This document shows positions 1 to 6,458 of a stretch of DNA of 12,603 nucleotides, piece by piece. How positions within the stretch are numbered: the stretch's first letter is position 1; the number at the start of each line of letters is the position of its first letter. Origin of the DNA: QHBQ01 sp038230695 (GTDB lineage Bacteria > Chloroflexota > Chloroflexia > QHBQ01); the NCBI GenBank assembly GCA_038230695.1, contig JBBRMT010000133.1, forward strand, positions 1 to 12,603. Direction: 5' to 3'. The notes below the pieces were generated by a model. It saw only the letters and a list, made by a program, of their open reading frames with translations. It was not told where the DNA came from and made no database searches. Made by a program: the position numbers and the translations under genes.

Positions 1-63
1 CAACTTGAGCAGGGTTTCGCGCTCCTCGACGCTCAAGTTAATGATGTACTTCTTAGAGGGCAT
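1..63 (-). CDS. IS630-family transposase, 5' fragment (runs off the window)
   Basis: The minus strand from 63 downwards encodes MPSKKYIINLSVEERETLLK with no stop before the window edge, so only the first 21 codons are visible. This N-terminus (short basic start, then I-x-L-S/T-x-E-E-R and a leucine-rich helix) is typical of IS630-type DDE transposases, whose N-terminal part is a helix-turn-helix that binds the terminal repeats. The ATG at 63-61 has an AAGGAG ribosome site (plus-strand 72-77) 8 bases upstream, and a strong promoter precedes it. The catalytic DDE domain lies outside, so completeness cannot be judged. The family call rests on a short stretch and is an inference from pattern. Confidence 0.72.
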   Translation of the reverse strand, partial: MPSKKYIINLSVEERETLLKL

Positions 64-89
64 GGTGGTTACTCCTTTCACTAAGGATG

Positions 90-118
90 ATTATACCACA
101 CCCGATGAAGGCCATCAA
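90..118 (-). promoter_or_regulatory. Promoter of the IS630-type transposase
   Basis: On the minus strand there is a perfect extended -10, TGGTATAAT (plus-strand 90-98). It lies 17 bases downstream of TTGATG (plus-strand 113-118), a four of six match to the -35 consensus. Transcription would start near 83, giving a leader of about 20 bases that carries the AAGGAG ribosome site. Confidence 0.65.
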
Positions 119-187
119 CATCTCGGTGTTAACGTACTAGTGGCTGCTAAAGCGGCCGCACTTCCTGCTCTGTGCGAAGCGCCTGTG

Positions 188-427
188 ATGGCGATGGCCG
201 CAGATGAAGTGGTAGATGCGGAGCAGCCCGGCGAGGAAGATGAGCCAGCCAATAGTCTACCAGGCTGGCGGGTATGGTTGGCGGTGAAACTAGCCAGACT
301 ATCGCTCCGACTGAACTGGGGTCAGCCCACTCTACTACAGCTACCGGCCAGGCGGCAAGGCAAACGTCTGGGTACGCCACAGGGTCAACAAGAGCTTACA
401 GCTGGTAATCACCGGCTCGGCGCTTAA
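188..427 (+). CDS. Doubtful small ORF, possibly a remnant cut by the insertion sequence
   Basis: The reading frame is open from 5 to 427, but its first part overlaps the transposase start antisense and so cannot be original. The first plausible start after the insertion-sequence region is ATG at 188 (or GTG at 185), without a clear ribosome site. The predicted 79 residues begin acidic (DEVVDAEQPGEEDE) and end basic, with a short amphipathic stretch around WRVWLAVKLARLSLRL. It stops 20 bases before the next gene and lies in the same direction. I do not recognise it. It may be the 3' end of a gene disrupted by the element, or non-coding. If it is not a gene, positions 64-447 hold only the insertion-sequence leader and unassigned DNA. 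Confidence 0.3.
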   Translation: MAMAADEVVDAEQPGEEDEPANSLPGWRVWLAVKLARLSLRLNWGQPTLLQLPARRQGKRLGTPQGQQELTAGNHRLGA

Positions 428-447
428 CTACAAAAGAGGAGGTTATC

Positions 448-1311
448 ATGAGCAGCAGGACAGATGTGCAGCAGGGGCGTGGCGGTCCTGGCCCGCAACG
501 TGAACGAACGGCGACGCATCTACATCCGGTGCAGAAAGCGGGTGCGGCACCCCAAGTGACAGCCACCGCACCGCCGCCTGCCGACGTGGCGCAGGAGCCG
601 GAAGATCAGGCAGGTGCAGGGTTTGCCGCCCATCCTGAGCAGGCGGCTATACAGCCAGTGCGCCCACCAACAGCCCAGCCAGTGGCACGGCGTAGTCGCC
701 CTGCGCCGCCTGTTCCCGTCGCGGCCCTACCAGCAGACTCGGGCCAGCCAACCGCAGCCACCGCAGTGATGGCAGTCGAATCAGTCGCCACTGCTGGCTG
801 GCTAGCCGCCATCAAGCAACAGGCAGCCCAGGCTCGTCCCTACGCAATCGCAGCAGGGATAGCCGTCTCTGTCCTGGTCATTTACCTGGCTATCAACACC
901 ACCATCTCGTTCCTGGGGCAGAAGGCCGATGACCTCACCTATGGCAAGATACGTAAAGTTGACCTCCAGGCATACGTCGGTCACAATGAGACTCCTGACC
1001 ATCCCACCTACTTTATCGCCGCCAACCTGGACCAGAAGGTGGGGGTAATCGAGGTGCCGGGTGGGGATTGGAGCAAGGCCAGAGCAATTGCTGGTCCCTA
1101 CCTGTTCGGTAAGGATGCTAGCAAGATACCTGTACACCTCAGCGTCAGTGACGTAGGCTGCAATGGTAAGCCCGCTCTTCTGGAAGAAATCAATGGCGAA
1201 CAGATAGTCTACATAAACTCCGGCACCGACTTCCACCTGATGACTGCTGCCGAGCGATCCGCACTGCCAACCTCATGCCCGGCAACCCCGGCTGTACCCG
1301 GAGACAAATAG
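448..1311 (+). CDS. Proline-rich single-pass membrane protein with a VGHN-type C-terminal domain
   Basis: The 287-residue protein starts at ATG 448 with GAGGAGG (436-442) 5 bases upstream. Residues 1-125 are low-complexity and rich in Pro, Ala and Gln, with several Arg clusters. One clear membrane segment spans about 131-156, and the remaining 130 residues form a compact domain. That domain contains AYVGHNETPDHPTYFIAANL (175-194), an I-E-V-P-G-G-D stretch, and DVGCNGKPALLEEING (235-250), which resembles a degenerate FG-GAP or Ca-binding DxNGDG loop. With no signal peptide and a long N-terminal tail, the likely orientation is tail inside and C-domain outside. It is translationally linked to the next gene. 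Function is unknown. The neighbouring wall hydrolase suggests an envelope-associated role, which is inference. Confidence 0.82.
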   Translation: MSSRTDVQQGRGGPGPQRERTATHLHPVQKAGAAPQVTATAPPPADVAQEPEDQAGAGFAAHPEQAAIQPVRPPTAQPVARRSRPAPPVPVAALPADSGQPTAATAVMAVESVATAGWLAAIKQQAAQARPYAIAAGIAVSVLVIYLAINTTISFLGQKADDLTYGKIRKVDLQAYVGHNETPDHPTYFIAANLDQKVGVIEVPGGDWSKARAIAGPYLFGKDASKIPVHLSVSDVGCNGKPALLEEINGEQIVYINSGTDFHLMTAAERSALPTSCPATPAVPGDK

Positions 1312-2198
1312 TGCCGACCGCCTACCTGCTAACCACGAACCCACCCTCACCCGGGACGCATATGGCTGCCGCGCCCAGCCACACAATGGTGCTGTGGCAA
1401 AGCGCCATCGAGGCTCTGGGCGAACTGCCCAGCCGCGTGCTAAAGGGCGGGGTACTGGCGCTCGACTGCGTGGTGGTGCCAGTCGCGGTAACGAACGGTG
1501 AGATCACCTGGTGGGGCGAAGACGGCACCATACGGGCGCGGGCAGGTCTGGTGGGCGAGGCAATCAGCATCGCTGAGACACTGGGGCAAGGTGGGGAGGC
1601 AGCGGTTGCCCGACTTCGGGAGCTTGGTAGCGCCAGGCTAGGCCGACACGATAAGCGGGCGATGCAGCTTGCCTGGCAGGGCTACCTCGTAGTAGTCGCC
1701 GCTCTAAGTGGTGTGCCGCTGCTCGATGCGCCATACGCGCTGATGAAGGAGTTTGAGCGGGCGCACAACCTGCTGCTCGCCGAGCTATCGGGAGACAGCG
1801 AGAACGTGTTCCACCAGCGTGAGGCGCTGCTCGATGCGGCGGCGACCATGCTGCTCAGGCGACTGCACGCTTACAACCCAGAGCTATGCGGCGATTCGGG
1901 CAGTCAGGTGGCTTTGGCGGTGGCGACCGAGACGGTCGCGCTACTCGACAACGATCAGCTAGGCAACTACGCCTGGCAAATGGTGCAGCAAGGTGGTGTA
2001 CCCATCGTCTACCAGCGCTGGTTCGATGACCTCAGCCACATTGTGGCGGAGCCACTCACCGGATTCGCCCGCCGCTTTGCTCATGTGCCACCTCGATTTG
2101 CTTCGCGCAATCGTTCAATTCGCGCCAGGTTGGCAGGTGTATGGCAAAATGCACTCAATCATCTGAGGAGGTACGGCATTGTTTCAGCACAAAGGTAG
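1311..2198 (+). CDS. Conserved hypothetical protein, 295 residues
   Basis: I choose GTG at 1311 as the start. It overlaps the stop of the preceding gene by one base (TAGTG) and has GGAG at 1300-1303, 7 bases upstream. The ATG at 1362 lacks such a site, and the ATG at 1275 lies inside the upstream gene. The protein is mostly helical and without a membrane segment or signal peptide. It has an early beta-rich part (VLALDCVVVPVAVTNGEITWW) and then long helices through to a basic C-terminus (RFASRNRSIRARLAGVWQNA). I see no catalytic motif and do not recognise a family. Its end overlaps the next start by 20 bases, so it is probably translated together with its neighbours and may be a cytoplasmic partner of them. 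Confidence 0.78.
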   Translation: MPTAYLLTTNPPSPGTHMAAAPSHTMVLWQSAIEALGELPSRVLKGGVLALDCVVVPVAVTNGEITWWGEDGTIRARAGLVGEAISIAETLGQGGEAAVARLRELGSARLGRHDKRAMQLAWQGYLVVVAALSGVPLLDAPYALMKEFERAHNLLLAELSGDSENVFHQREALLDAAATMLLRRLHAYNPELCGDSGSQVALAVATETVALLDNDQLGNYAWQMVQQGGVPIVYQRWFDDLSHIVAEPLTGFARRFAHVPPRFASRNRSIRARLAGVWQNALNHLRRYGIVSAQR

Positions 2199-3027
2199 CG
2201 TTGCGTTCGCCACCCTACTTCTGGTCATCGGAGTAATTGGGCTGGCCGTTATCTCGCGGCCTGGTTTGGCGGCGGCTGGCACGGACAGCATCTATTCGTC
2301 CCCGATTGGGGGCGGCGGGGATACGATGCTGGCAACCAGCGAACAGGCTCTACCGATCGCGGCCTGGCCGCAGTCGGGCTATCCGATGGCAGTCGGTTTG
2401 GCGGATGCGCCGGTGATACTCAGCGCCCCGCCCGCAACAACAGCCCCACCACCATCATATGCAGCTACCCCAATGGCTCAGGTGGTCGCTAGCCAGGAAC
2501 CGACTGCCGCACCACAGTCGCCTGCACCGGCACAATCGTCGCCAGGGCGAGCGCAGCGCAAAGCTACACCAGGCGACTACAATCTGCTGGGAAAGCCTAG
2601 CATCAGCGTGGCGACCATCGAGCTGGTATTGAAGCAGTTCAACTCGCCCGCCATTGGCGACGGGCAGACATTCTACGACCTGGGGGTGAAGTACGGGGTA
2701 GATCCCGCCTTCATGCTGGCCTTCTACGTCCACGAGTCGGCGGCGGGTACTGCGGGCGCGGCGGTGGCGACCAAATCTGTCGGCAACATCATCTGCGCGG
2801 GTTGGGGTGGGGCGTGCATTGGGCGCTTCCGCGCTTACAACAGCTACACGCAAGCGGCAGAGGACTGGTACCAGCTAATCACCGGCCCGCTCTATATCGG
2901 CGGGGGGCTAACAACTCCCGATGCCATTACCCACCGCTACGCGCCCAGTAGCGACAATAACGATCCCAATGGCTACGCCAAAACTGTAGAGCGGCTGGTT
3001 GACCAGTGGCGGGCCGCGCAGCCGTGA
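2179..3027 (+). CDS. Membrane-anchored glucosaminidase/lysozyme-like peptidoglycan hydrolase
   Basis: The start is TTG at 2179, supported by GAGGAGG at 2165-2171 with a 7-base spacer. The 282-residue product has an N-terminal membrane or signal segment (about 7-26), then a Pro/Ala/Gln-rich linker to about 130. A C-terminal domain follows (about 138-280) of the glucosaminidase/lysozyme-like fold. In that domain, DPAFMLAFYVHESAAGTAG places the probable catalytic glutamate at E186, followed by KSVGNIICAG and a W-Y-Q-L helix, a pattern typical of peptidoglycan-cleaving domains. It would act on the cell wall outside the membrane. Wall hydrolases of this layout occur in conjugation and secretion clusters as well as in growth. 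No relaxase or type IV secretion ATPase lies in the window, so the conjugation role is only suggestive. Confidence 0.78.
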   Translation: MFQHKGSVAFATLLLVIGVIGLAVISRPGLAAAGTDSIYSSPIGGGGDTMLATSEQALPIAAWPQSGYPMAVGLADAPVILSAPPATTAPPPSYAATPMAQVVASQEPTAAPQSPAPAQSSPGRAQRKATPGDYNLLGKPSISVATIELVLKQFNSPAIGDGQTFYDLGVKYGVDPAFMLAFYVHESAAGTAGAAVATKSVGNIICAGWGGACIGRFRAYNSYTQAAEDWYQLITGPLYIGGGLTTPDAITHRYAPSSDNNDPNGYAKTVERLVDQWRAAQP

Positions 3028-3034
3028 GTTCTGG

Positions 3035-3090
3035 ATTTTAGATTATGAATTATGAATTATGAATTATGAGTTTTGAGTTATGAGTTTAAC
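3035..3090. repeat. Heptanucleotide tandem repeat, about eight units
   Basis: Four perfect copies of ATTATGA lie at 3042-3069. They are preceded by ATTTTAG (3035-3041) and followed by GTTTTGA, GTTATGA and GTTTAAC (3070-3090), all in 7-base register. The tract is strikingly AT-rich inside high-GC DNA. It fills the gap between the glucosaminidase-like gene and the next gene and carries stop codons in several frames. Confidence 0.9.
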
Positions 3091-3110
3091 TGCGCGGAAG
3101 GGGTACAGAA

Positions 3111-3524
3111 GTGGCAAAAGATGGAGATAGCATCAACCAGTGTGCTGCCAGTATCGCAGCGACCAGTTTGCTGGTCACGCTTGCCCAAAGCAGCCACACT
3201 CATAGTAGCAGCGAATGGGAGCAGATCGGCTGCGCGGTAGTATTCCACGCGCTGCGCCGTCCGCACCCAGAACACGGCTGCGAGGCGTGCTACACCGCCG
3301 CTCAGAAAGGTGTGTGCCGTACCTGCCTGCATTTCTACGCAACTATCGCTCCCTCTGGCACAGCGAAAACCAGCACTCCGGCAGGCGCGGGTGAATTGGA
3401 GATGATCGCCGACGAGGCGTTTGTGACCAAACTTGTCGCCTTGATTGCCCAGCTACCAACCGAGGCACAGAGTGGCGTGCATCTGACTGTGAGGCCGCTA
3501 CAACCACTGACACTTCAGGCATGA
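3111..3524 (+). CDS. Small hypothetical protein with a His/Cys putative zinc-binding cluster
   Basis: GTG at 3111 is preceded by GAAGGGG (3097-3103), 7 bases away, directly after the heptad repeat. The 137-residue product contains H52-x2-H55-x-C57-x2-C60 followed by C69-x2-C72-x-H74, within HPEHGCEACYTAAQKGVC. Two CxxC pairs with nearby histidines are what a structural zinc site looks like, although this spacing does not match a zinc-finger family I know. The rest is helical with no membrane segment. The C-terminal quarter (FVTKLVALIAQLPTEAQSGV) looks amphipathic. It leads a run of same-strand small genes and ends 31 bases before the next. Function is unknown. Confidence 0.68.
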   Translation: MAKDGDSINQCAASIAATSLLVTLAQSSHTHSSSEWEQIGCAVVFHALRRPHPEHGCEACYTAAQKGVCRTCLHFYATIAPSGTAKTSTPAGAGELEMIADEAFVTKLVALIAQLPTEAQSGVHLTVRPLQPLTLQA

Positions 3525-3555
3525 GCAAATGTTAACCCGAGAAGGAGCAGCAAGA

Positions 3556-4161
3556 ATGAACGATGATCACAACGTAGGAGCCTTCACCCTTTATATTTGG
3601 GCGTTTCTCATCGAGGCAATAGGGCGGGCAGAGAAAATCGAGACTGACCACTCAGACCCTTGCTCGAACAACATTAAAGTTACTACATACATATGGCGAA
3701 CTTTTGCAGGCAATGGACGTGACTTGCGAGTGGCGCTGGAGGCATATCTGGCCCGGGCCGAGTACCAGGTCTGCATCATGTGCCTGACTGTACCCGGCTG
3801 GCCGCTACGTAACTTTGGGCGAGGCGACGAACGCTCAAGCGCAGTGGATTTGCTACTCGCCTGCTCCCGCTACACCGACCTGTCCCGCATCTGCGCGGCG
3901 CTGCTTGCCAACTACCCGATTACCGGTGCATCTGCGGCAGCGCAGGCTGCCTTCGAGCAGCAGCGGATGCCGCTCCGCTTCCACCTGGCGAGTGCTTGCC
4001 TGATGCTGGGTGAGGATGAGCGGGCGATTGGTGTGCTGGTCGAGGCCGCTGCTAAAGCCCGACGTTGGGAGATGCCAATGGCAGCAGCCCAGGCTATGGC
4101 CGTCGCCGCCCGGCTGCTGGGGTGGCGCAGGCTGAAGCAGCATACCTCAGCGCAGTGGTGA
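3556..4161 (+). CDS. Helical-repeat (TPR-like) protein, first of a similar pair
   Basis: The frame is open from ATG 3529, but ATG 3556 is preferred because AAGGAG (3542-3547) lies 8 bases before it. The 201-residue product is helical. Its middle, LEAYLARAEYQVCIMCLTVP followed by GW and an acidic loop, then SAVDLLLACSRYTDLSRICA, and later LRFHLASACLMLGEDERAIG, reads like consecutive tetratricopeptide-type hairpins. It lacks a strict TPR consensus at every position. The same order of motifs is found in the protein encoded immediately downstream. The first 65 residues (FTLYIWAFLIEAIGRAEKIE, then an N/D-rich loop) have no counterpart there. Probably a scaffold for protein contacts. No enzyme motif is visible. 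Confidence 0.72.
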   Translation: MNDDHNVGAFTLYIWAFLIEAIGRAEKIETDHSDPCSNNIKVTTYIWRTFAGNGRDLRVALEAYLARAEYQVCIMCLTVPGWPLRNFGRGDERSSAVDLLLACSRYTDLSRICAALLANYPITGASAAAQAAFEQQRMPLRFHLASACLMLGEDERAIGVLVEAAAKARRWEMPMAAAQAMAVAARLLGWRRLKQHTSAQW

Positions 4162-4208
4162 GAGACTGAATTCAACACCACATATCGCTCTTCGGGCAAG
4201 GAGCGGGA

Positions 4209-4688
4209 ATGGACATGACAGAAGGCATCGAATCGGCAGAGCGCATCCTGGCCCGGTTAACCGAATTGCTAGACAGCGGCGATTACCGGCTGGCGCTCAC
4301 CTGCCTGGTGGAGCAAGGCTGGCCGCAGCAAGAGTTTGGCGGGGATGGGGAAACCGCCTGCGCCATTGATGTGCTGCTGGCCTCCGCGCGACACGATCAA
4401 CTGGCCGATATAACCGAGCGGGCCTGCGCCGCTGAAGATGGTGCAGCGCTGGCCGTGCAGCAGCTAGCCTATCTCCTGCTGCTGGCAACCTGCTACATTG
4501 GGCTGAACCTGACGAGCGAGGCCAGCGCCCTTCTCAGCGCGGCGATTGGCGGCATGCAGCAGCCGGGCAGCGGGGCGAGAGTGGCAGCAGCGGGGCGGGC
4601 AATTGCCGCAGAGTTGCGGCGAATAGCTTTGGTTTCCAAAGTAGGAAACGATAGCCGGAGCGGAAACGGAGCGGAAGGTTGGAGTTGA
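4209..4688 (+). CDS. Helical-repeat (TPR-like) protein, second of a similar pair
   Basis: ATG 4209 has AAGGAG (4198-4203) 5 bases upstream; ATG 4215 is an in-frame alternative. The 159-residue protein aligns with the upstream product. Its YRLALTCLVEQGWPQQEFGG matches YQVCIMCLTVPGWPLRNFGR, its AIDVLLASARHDQLADI matches AVDLLLACSRYTDLSRI, and its LLLATCYIGLNLTSEASALL matches the later repeat. This indicates gene duplication within the operon. It lacks the N-terminal extension of its partner and carries a low-complexity, Gly/Ser/Asn-rich C-terminus. Its 3' end overlaps the next start by 10 bases. Likely a protein-interaction module; function unknown. Confidence 0.74.
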   Translation: MDMTEGIESAERILARLTELLDSGDYRLALTCLVEQGWPQQEFGGDGETACAIDVLLASARHDQLADITERACAAEDGAALAVQQLAYLLLLATCYIGLNLTSEASALLSAAIGGMQQPGSGARVAAAGRAIAAELRRIALVSKVGNDSRSGNGAEGWS

Positions 4689-4933
4689 ACAAGCGCGAAC
4701 GGGCCGTGCTGGCGAAGCTGGCCGACGGCACATGGCACCAACCCGCGCGGCTGGTAGACAGCCACCTTGTGTATCAACAGGTGAATCTGGCGCTGGCGCG
4801 ACTGCTGGAGCTGGGCCTGGTGGAGCGCGAAGCCGTCGGGGGTGGGCGCAGCCGACGGCGGTATCGGTATCGGATTACAGTTGCGGGCAAGGCATGGCTA
4901 AGTGAGGCCGACGGAACTGAAGTTGACGCTTAA
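4679..4933 (+). CDS. Small winged-helix DNA-binding protein
   Basis: TTG 4679 has GGAG (4668-4671) 7 bases before it. TTG 4685, which overlaps the previous stop codon and has GGAAGG 6 bases upstream, is equally possible. The product of about 82-84 residues shows the winged-helix pattern: a first helix RERAVLAKLADGTWH, a second short helix PARLVDS, a recognition-type helix VNLALARLLELGLVERE, then a basic wing GGGRSRRRYRYRITVAGKAW. This resembles PadR- or MarR-like small regulators without their dimerisation arm. Tight coupling to the helical-repeat genes suggests it regulates, or belongs to, their unit. The DNA target is not known, but the twin palindromes just downstream are the nearest candidate. 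Confidence 0.7.
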   Translation: MELNKRERAVLAKLADGTWHQPARLVDSHLVYQQVNLALARLLELGLVEREAVGGGRSRRRYRYRITVAGKAWLSEADGTEVDA

Positions 4934-4952
4934 GGCAGCATAGTGCTAAACT
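4923..4952 (+). promoter_or_regulatory. Candidate promoter for the antirepressor gene
   Basis: TTGACG (4923-4928) matches five of six -35 positions. TGCTAAACT (4944-4952) is an extended -10 with four of six core matches, 18 bases away. Transcription would begin near 4959, upstream of both palindromes, leaving a leader of about 100 bases that contains them. The -10 match is modest. Confidence 0.35.
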
Positions 4953-4975
4953 TCATTCATAAATGTCCTGGCTAT

Positions 4976-5006
4976 CTCAACCGCGTGCATAATACACGCG
5001 GTTGAG
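4976..5006. promoter_or_regulatory. 31-bp near-perfect palindrome, site 1 (operator or leader hairpin)
   Basis: CTCAACCGCGTG (4976-4987) is the exact reverse complement of CACGCGGTTGAG (4995-5006). The 7-base centre CATAATA is itself palindromic around 4991 except for one pair. The site could bind a dimeric regulator as DNA, or fold in the transcript as a 12-bp stem with a 7-base loop. Confidence 0.8.
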
Positions 5007-5017
5007 GTGAGGACGCA

Positions 5018-5048
5018 GCCAACCGCGTGCATAATACACGGGGTTGAG
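5018..5048. promoter_or_regulatory. Degenerate palindrome, site 2, 42 bp from site 1
   Basis: This site shares 21 identical bases with site 1 (4978-4998 against 5020-5040) and has the same CATAATA centre. It has a mismatched pair at 5025/5041 and mismatched outer ends, leaving CAACCGCGTG facing CACGGGGTTG. Its centre (5033) is exactly 42 bp from the first (4991), about four helical turns. It ends two bases before the AGGAG ribosome site (5051-5055) of the antirepressor gene, so occupancy or folding could affect translation. Confidence 0.75.
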
Positions 5049-5061
5049 ATAGGAGAGTAAG

Positions 5062-5949
5062 ATGGACGCGCAAGATGAGATTAAAGAACAAGGCGAACAG
5101 GCGATTATCCCTGCTGTAGAGAAAACGGTGGAGTTCTACGGAGACAATATCCCTGCTGCGCAGGTGGATGATGATGTTTATGTACCAATCCGACCTCTAG
5201 CAACGTTCCTCGGTGTGGATGCCCGTGGGCAGCAGCAGCGAGCATCGCGTGACCCAGTGCTCCGCGATGGAATGCGTGAAGTGCTGATGACCGGAGCAGA
5301 CGGCAGGCAGCGGGGGCTGCTATGCCTACGTCTCGATATGCTTCCTGGCTGGCTCTTTGGCATCACGACCGCAAAGCTAGATGCTGACTTGCAAGACAAG
5401 CTCAACCGTTACCGCGCTGAAGCATTTCGGGTGCTGTGGAATGCCTTCAAGAACGACATCATGCCAGCGGTGCAGCAGCCAGCCGACGTTACACCAGCAG
5501 AGCTGATACTGGCTCAGGCCCAGGCAATTGCCAGACTCGCCCAGCAGCAGGTGGACTTCGAGCGCGGGCTAGCCGAGGCGCAGAGTAAGCACCAGACGAT
5601 GGCCGACTATATGCGCGGTTTCGTCAAGGATACCAAACAAGGGCTGCACGATCATGACCAGCGTATATCCGCGCTTGAGCTGCGTGTGGCATCAGAGCCA
5701 ACGGCAGAACCAACCATCAGCGAACAGCAGGCAGCGGAGATAGCCCTGGCGGTCAAGAACGTGGGCATTCTGCTTACCGGCGTGAAGGGGAGCAACAGCT
5801 ACGGGCAGGTTTACGGCGAGCTATACCGCCGCTATGGGGTGGGCGCTTATCGTGAGCTGAAGCTCAAAGATTACGAGGCGGCGCGGAAGTGGCTGAAGGA
5901 TTGGCACGAAGAATTGATTGACAAGCTGGGGGAGGATGGGATAGGGTAA
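5062..5949 (+). CDS. Phage-type antirepressor with P22_AR_N domain
   Basis: ATG 5062 has AGGAG (5051-5055) with a 6-base spacer. Residues of about 22-130 match the P22 antirepressor N-terminal domain: DDVYVPIRPLATFLGVDARG, QRASRDPVLRDG, then LLCLRLDMLPGWLFGI and NRYRAEAFRVLWNAF, all hallmark segments of that family. A helical, probably coiled-coil linker (about 145-210) leads to a C-terminal domain (about 218-285) with NSYGQVYGELYRRYGVGAYR, a pattern seen in the C-terminal part of many phage ORF6C-type antirepressors. Such proteins inactivate or compete with phage repressors. Two palindromes upstream imply tight control. The stop overlaps the next ATG (TAATG), so the pair is co-translated. 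The convergent LexA-type repressor is a possible, unproven, target. Confidence 0.85.
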   Translation: MDAQDEIKEQGEQAIIPAVEKTVEFYGDNIPAAQVDDDVYVPIRPLATFLGVDARGQQQRASRDPVLRDGMREVLMTGADGRQRGLLCLRLDMLPGWLFGITTAKLDADLQDKLNRYRAEAFRVLWNAFKNDIMPAVQQPADVTPAELILAQAQAIARLAQQQVDFERGLAEAQSKHQTMADYMRGFVKDTKQGLHDHDQRISALELRVASEPTAEPTISEQQAAEIALAVKNVGILLTGVKGSNSYGQVYGELYRRYGVGAYRELKLKDYEAARKWLKDWHEELIDKLGEDGIG

Positions 5950-6458
5950 TGACAGATGTGGGACCCAGTTCACTAGACCGTAGCCGCGTGCTAGAGGGCG
6001 CAACCAAGCTCCTCGCCGACGGTGTGCCGCGCCGCGCCAAAGACATCGCCTCGGCTCTCAGTAAGTCTGGTGCCTGGGTGGACAAATCCCTGGTAAACAG
6101 CGTACTCTCGAAAGAGGGCAAGGAGCAGTTCAGCTACGACCGAATTACCTTTAGCTATCGGCTGATAGGCAGCAGCGAGGCCGCTGCTGATGCAAGCGAA
6201 GGAAGCGCTGCACCCACCGCGCAGTCGGAGAATGCTCCTCACCGTGAGGCCGTACTGGTCGCCGCCCTGCGACTACTATCCGATGGCAAGCCCCGCAGCG
6301 CCAAAGAGATAGCGGCGGAGCTTAAAGCCAGGGGTTTGGCAGAGCTGGACAAGTCGTTGGTGAACAGCGTTCTATCGAGGGAAGGCAAAGGTCAGGTCGA
6401 GTACAGCCGTGAAGATCATACCTATCGGCAGACACAAACGAGCGGCGACCAATCATAA
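5949..6458 (+). CDS. Protein with two tandem winged-helix-like domains
   Basis: ATG 5949 overlaps the stop of the antirepressor gene by one base, so translation is coupled. The 169-residue protein is a duplication. Residues of about 14-72 and 102-160 align throughout, sharing LL-x-DG-x-PR-x-AK-[DE]-IA near the start and DKSLVNSVLS-[KR]-EGK-x-Q later, ending in a YxxxxxTYR-like strand. Each unit reads as helix, helix, recognition-type helix and beta wing, so a DNA-binding role is likely. They are joined by a Ser/Ala/Glu-rich linker (about 74-98). I do not recognise a named family. As partner of an antirepressor it may supply the DNA-binding part, or be an independent regulator. Confidence 0.75.
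   Translation: MTDVGPSSLDRSRVLEGATKLLADGVPRRAKDIASALSKSGAWVDKSLVNSVLSKEGKEQFSYDRITFSYRLIGSSEAAADASEGSAAPTAQSENAPHREAVLVAALRLLSDGKPRSAKEIAAELKARGLAELDKSLVNSVLSREGKGQVEYSREDHTYRQTQTSGDQS

Larger units (their letters stand above)
1..118 (-). mobile_element. End of an IS630-type insertion sequence (inner boundary unresolved)
   Basis: The transposase start and its promoter define at least 1-118 as insertion-sequence DNA. IS630 elements insert at TA dinucleotides. TA pairs that could mark the junction occur at 130-131, 135-136, 138-139 and 148-149. The other end and its inverted repeat are outside the window, so the boundary cannot be fixed from this sequence. Confidence 0.5.

Noticed and set aside
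147..380. 77-codon minus-strand open frame
   Set aside because: No ribosome site and no recognisable pattern; it shadows the equally doubtful plus-strand frame.
802..1236. 144-codon minus-strand open frame
   Set aside because: It is antisense to the membrane protein gene at 448, which has a strong ribosome site and a clear membrane segment.
2455..2853. 132-codon minus-strand open frame
   Set aside because: It is antisense to the glucosaminidase-like gene, its product is Arg-rich and of shadow composition, and it has no ribosome site.
4976..5048. CRISPR-like repeats
   Set aside because: There are only two copies with 11 bases between their full extents, both palindromic, with no spacer array and no cas genes.
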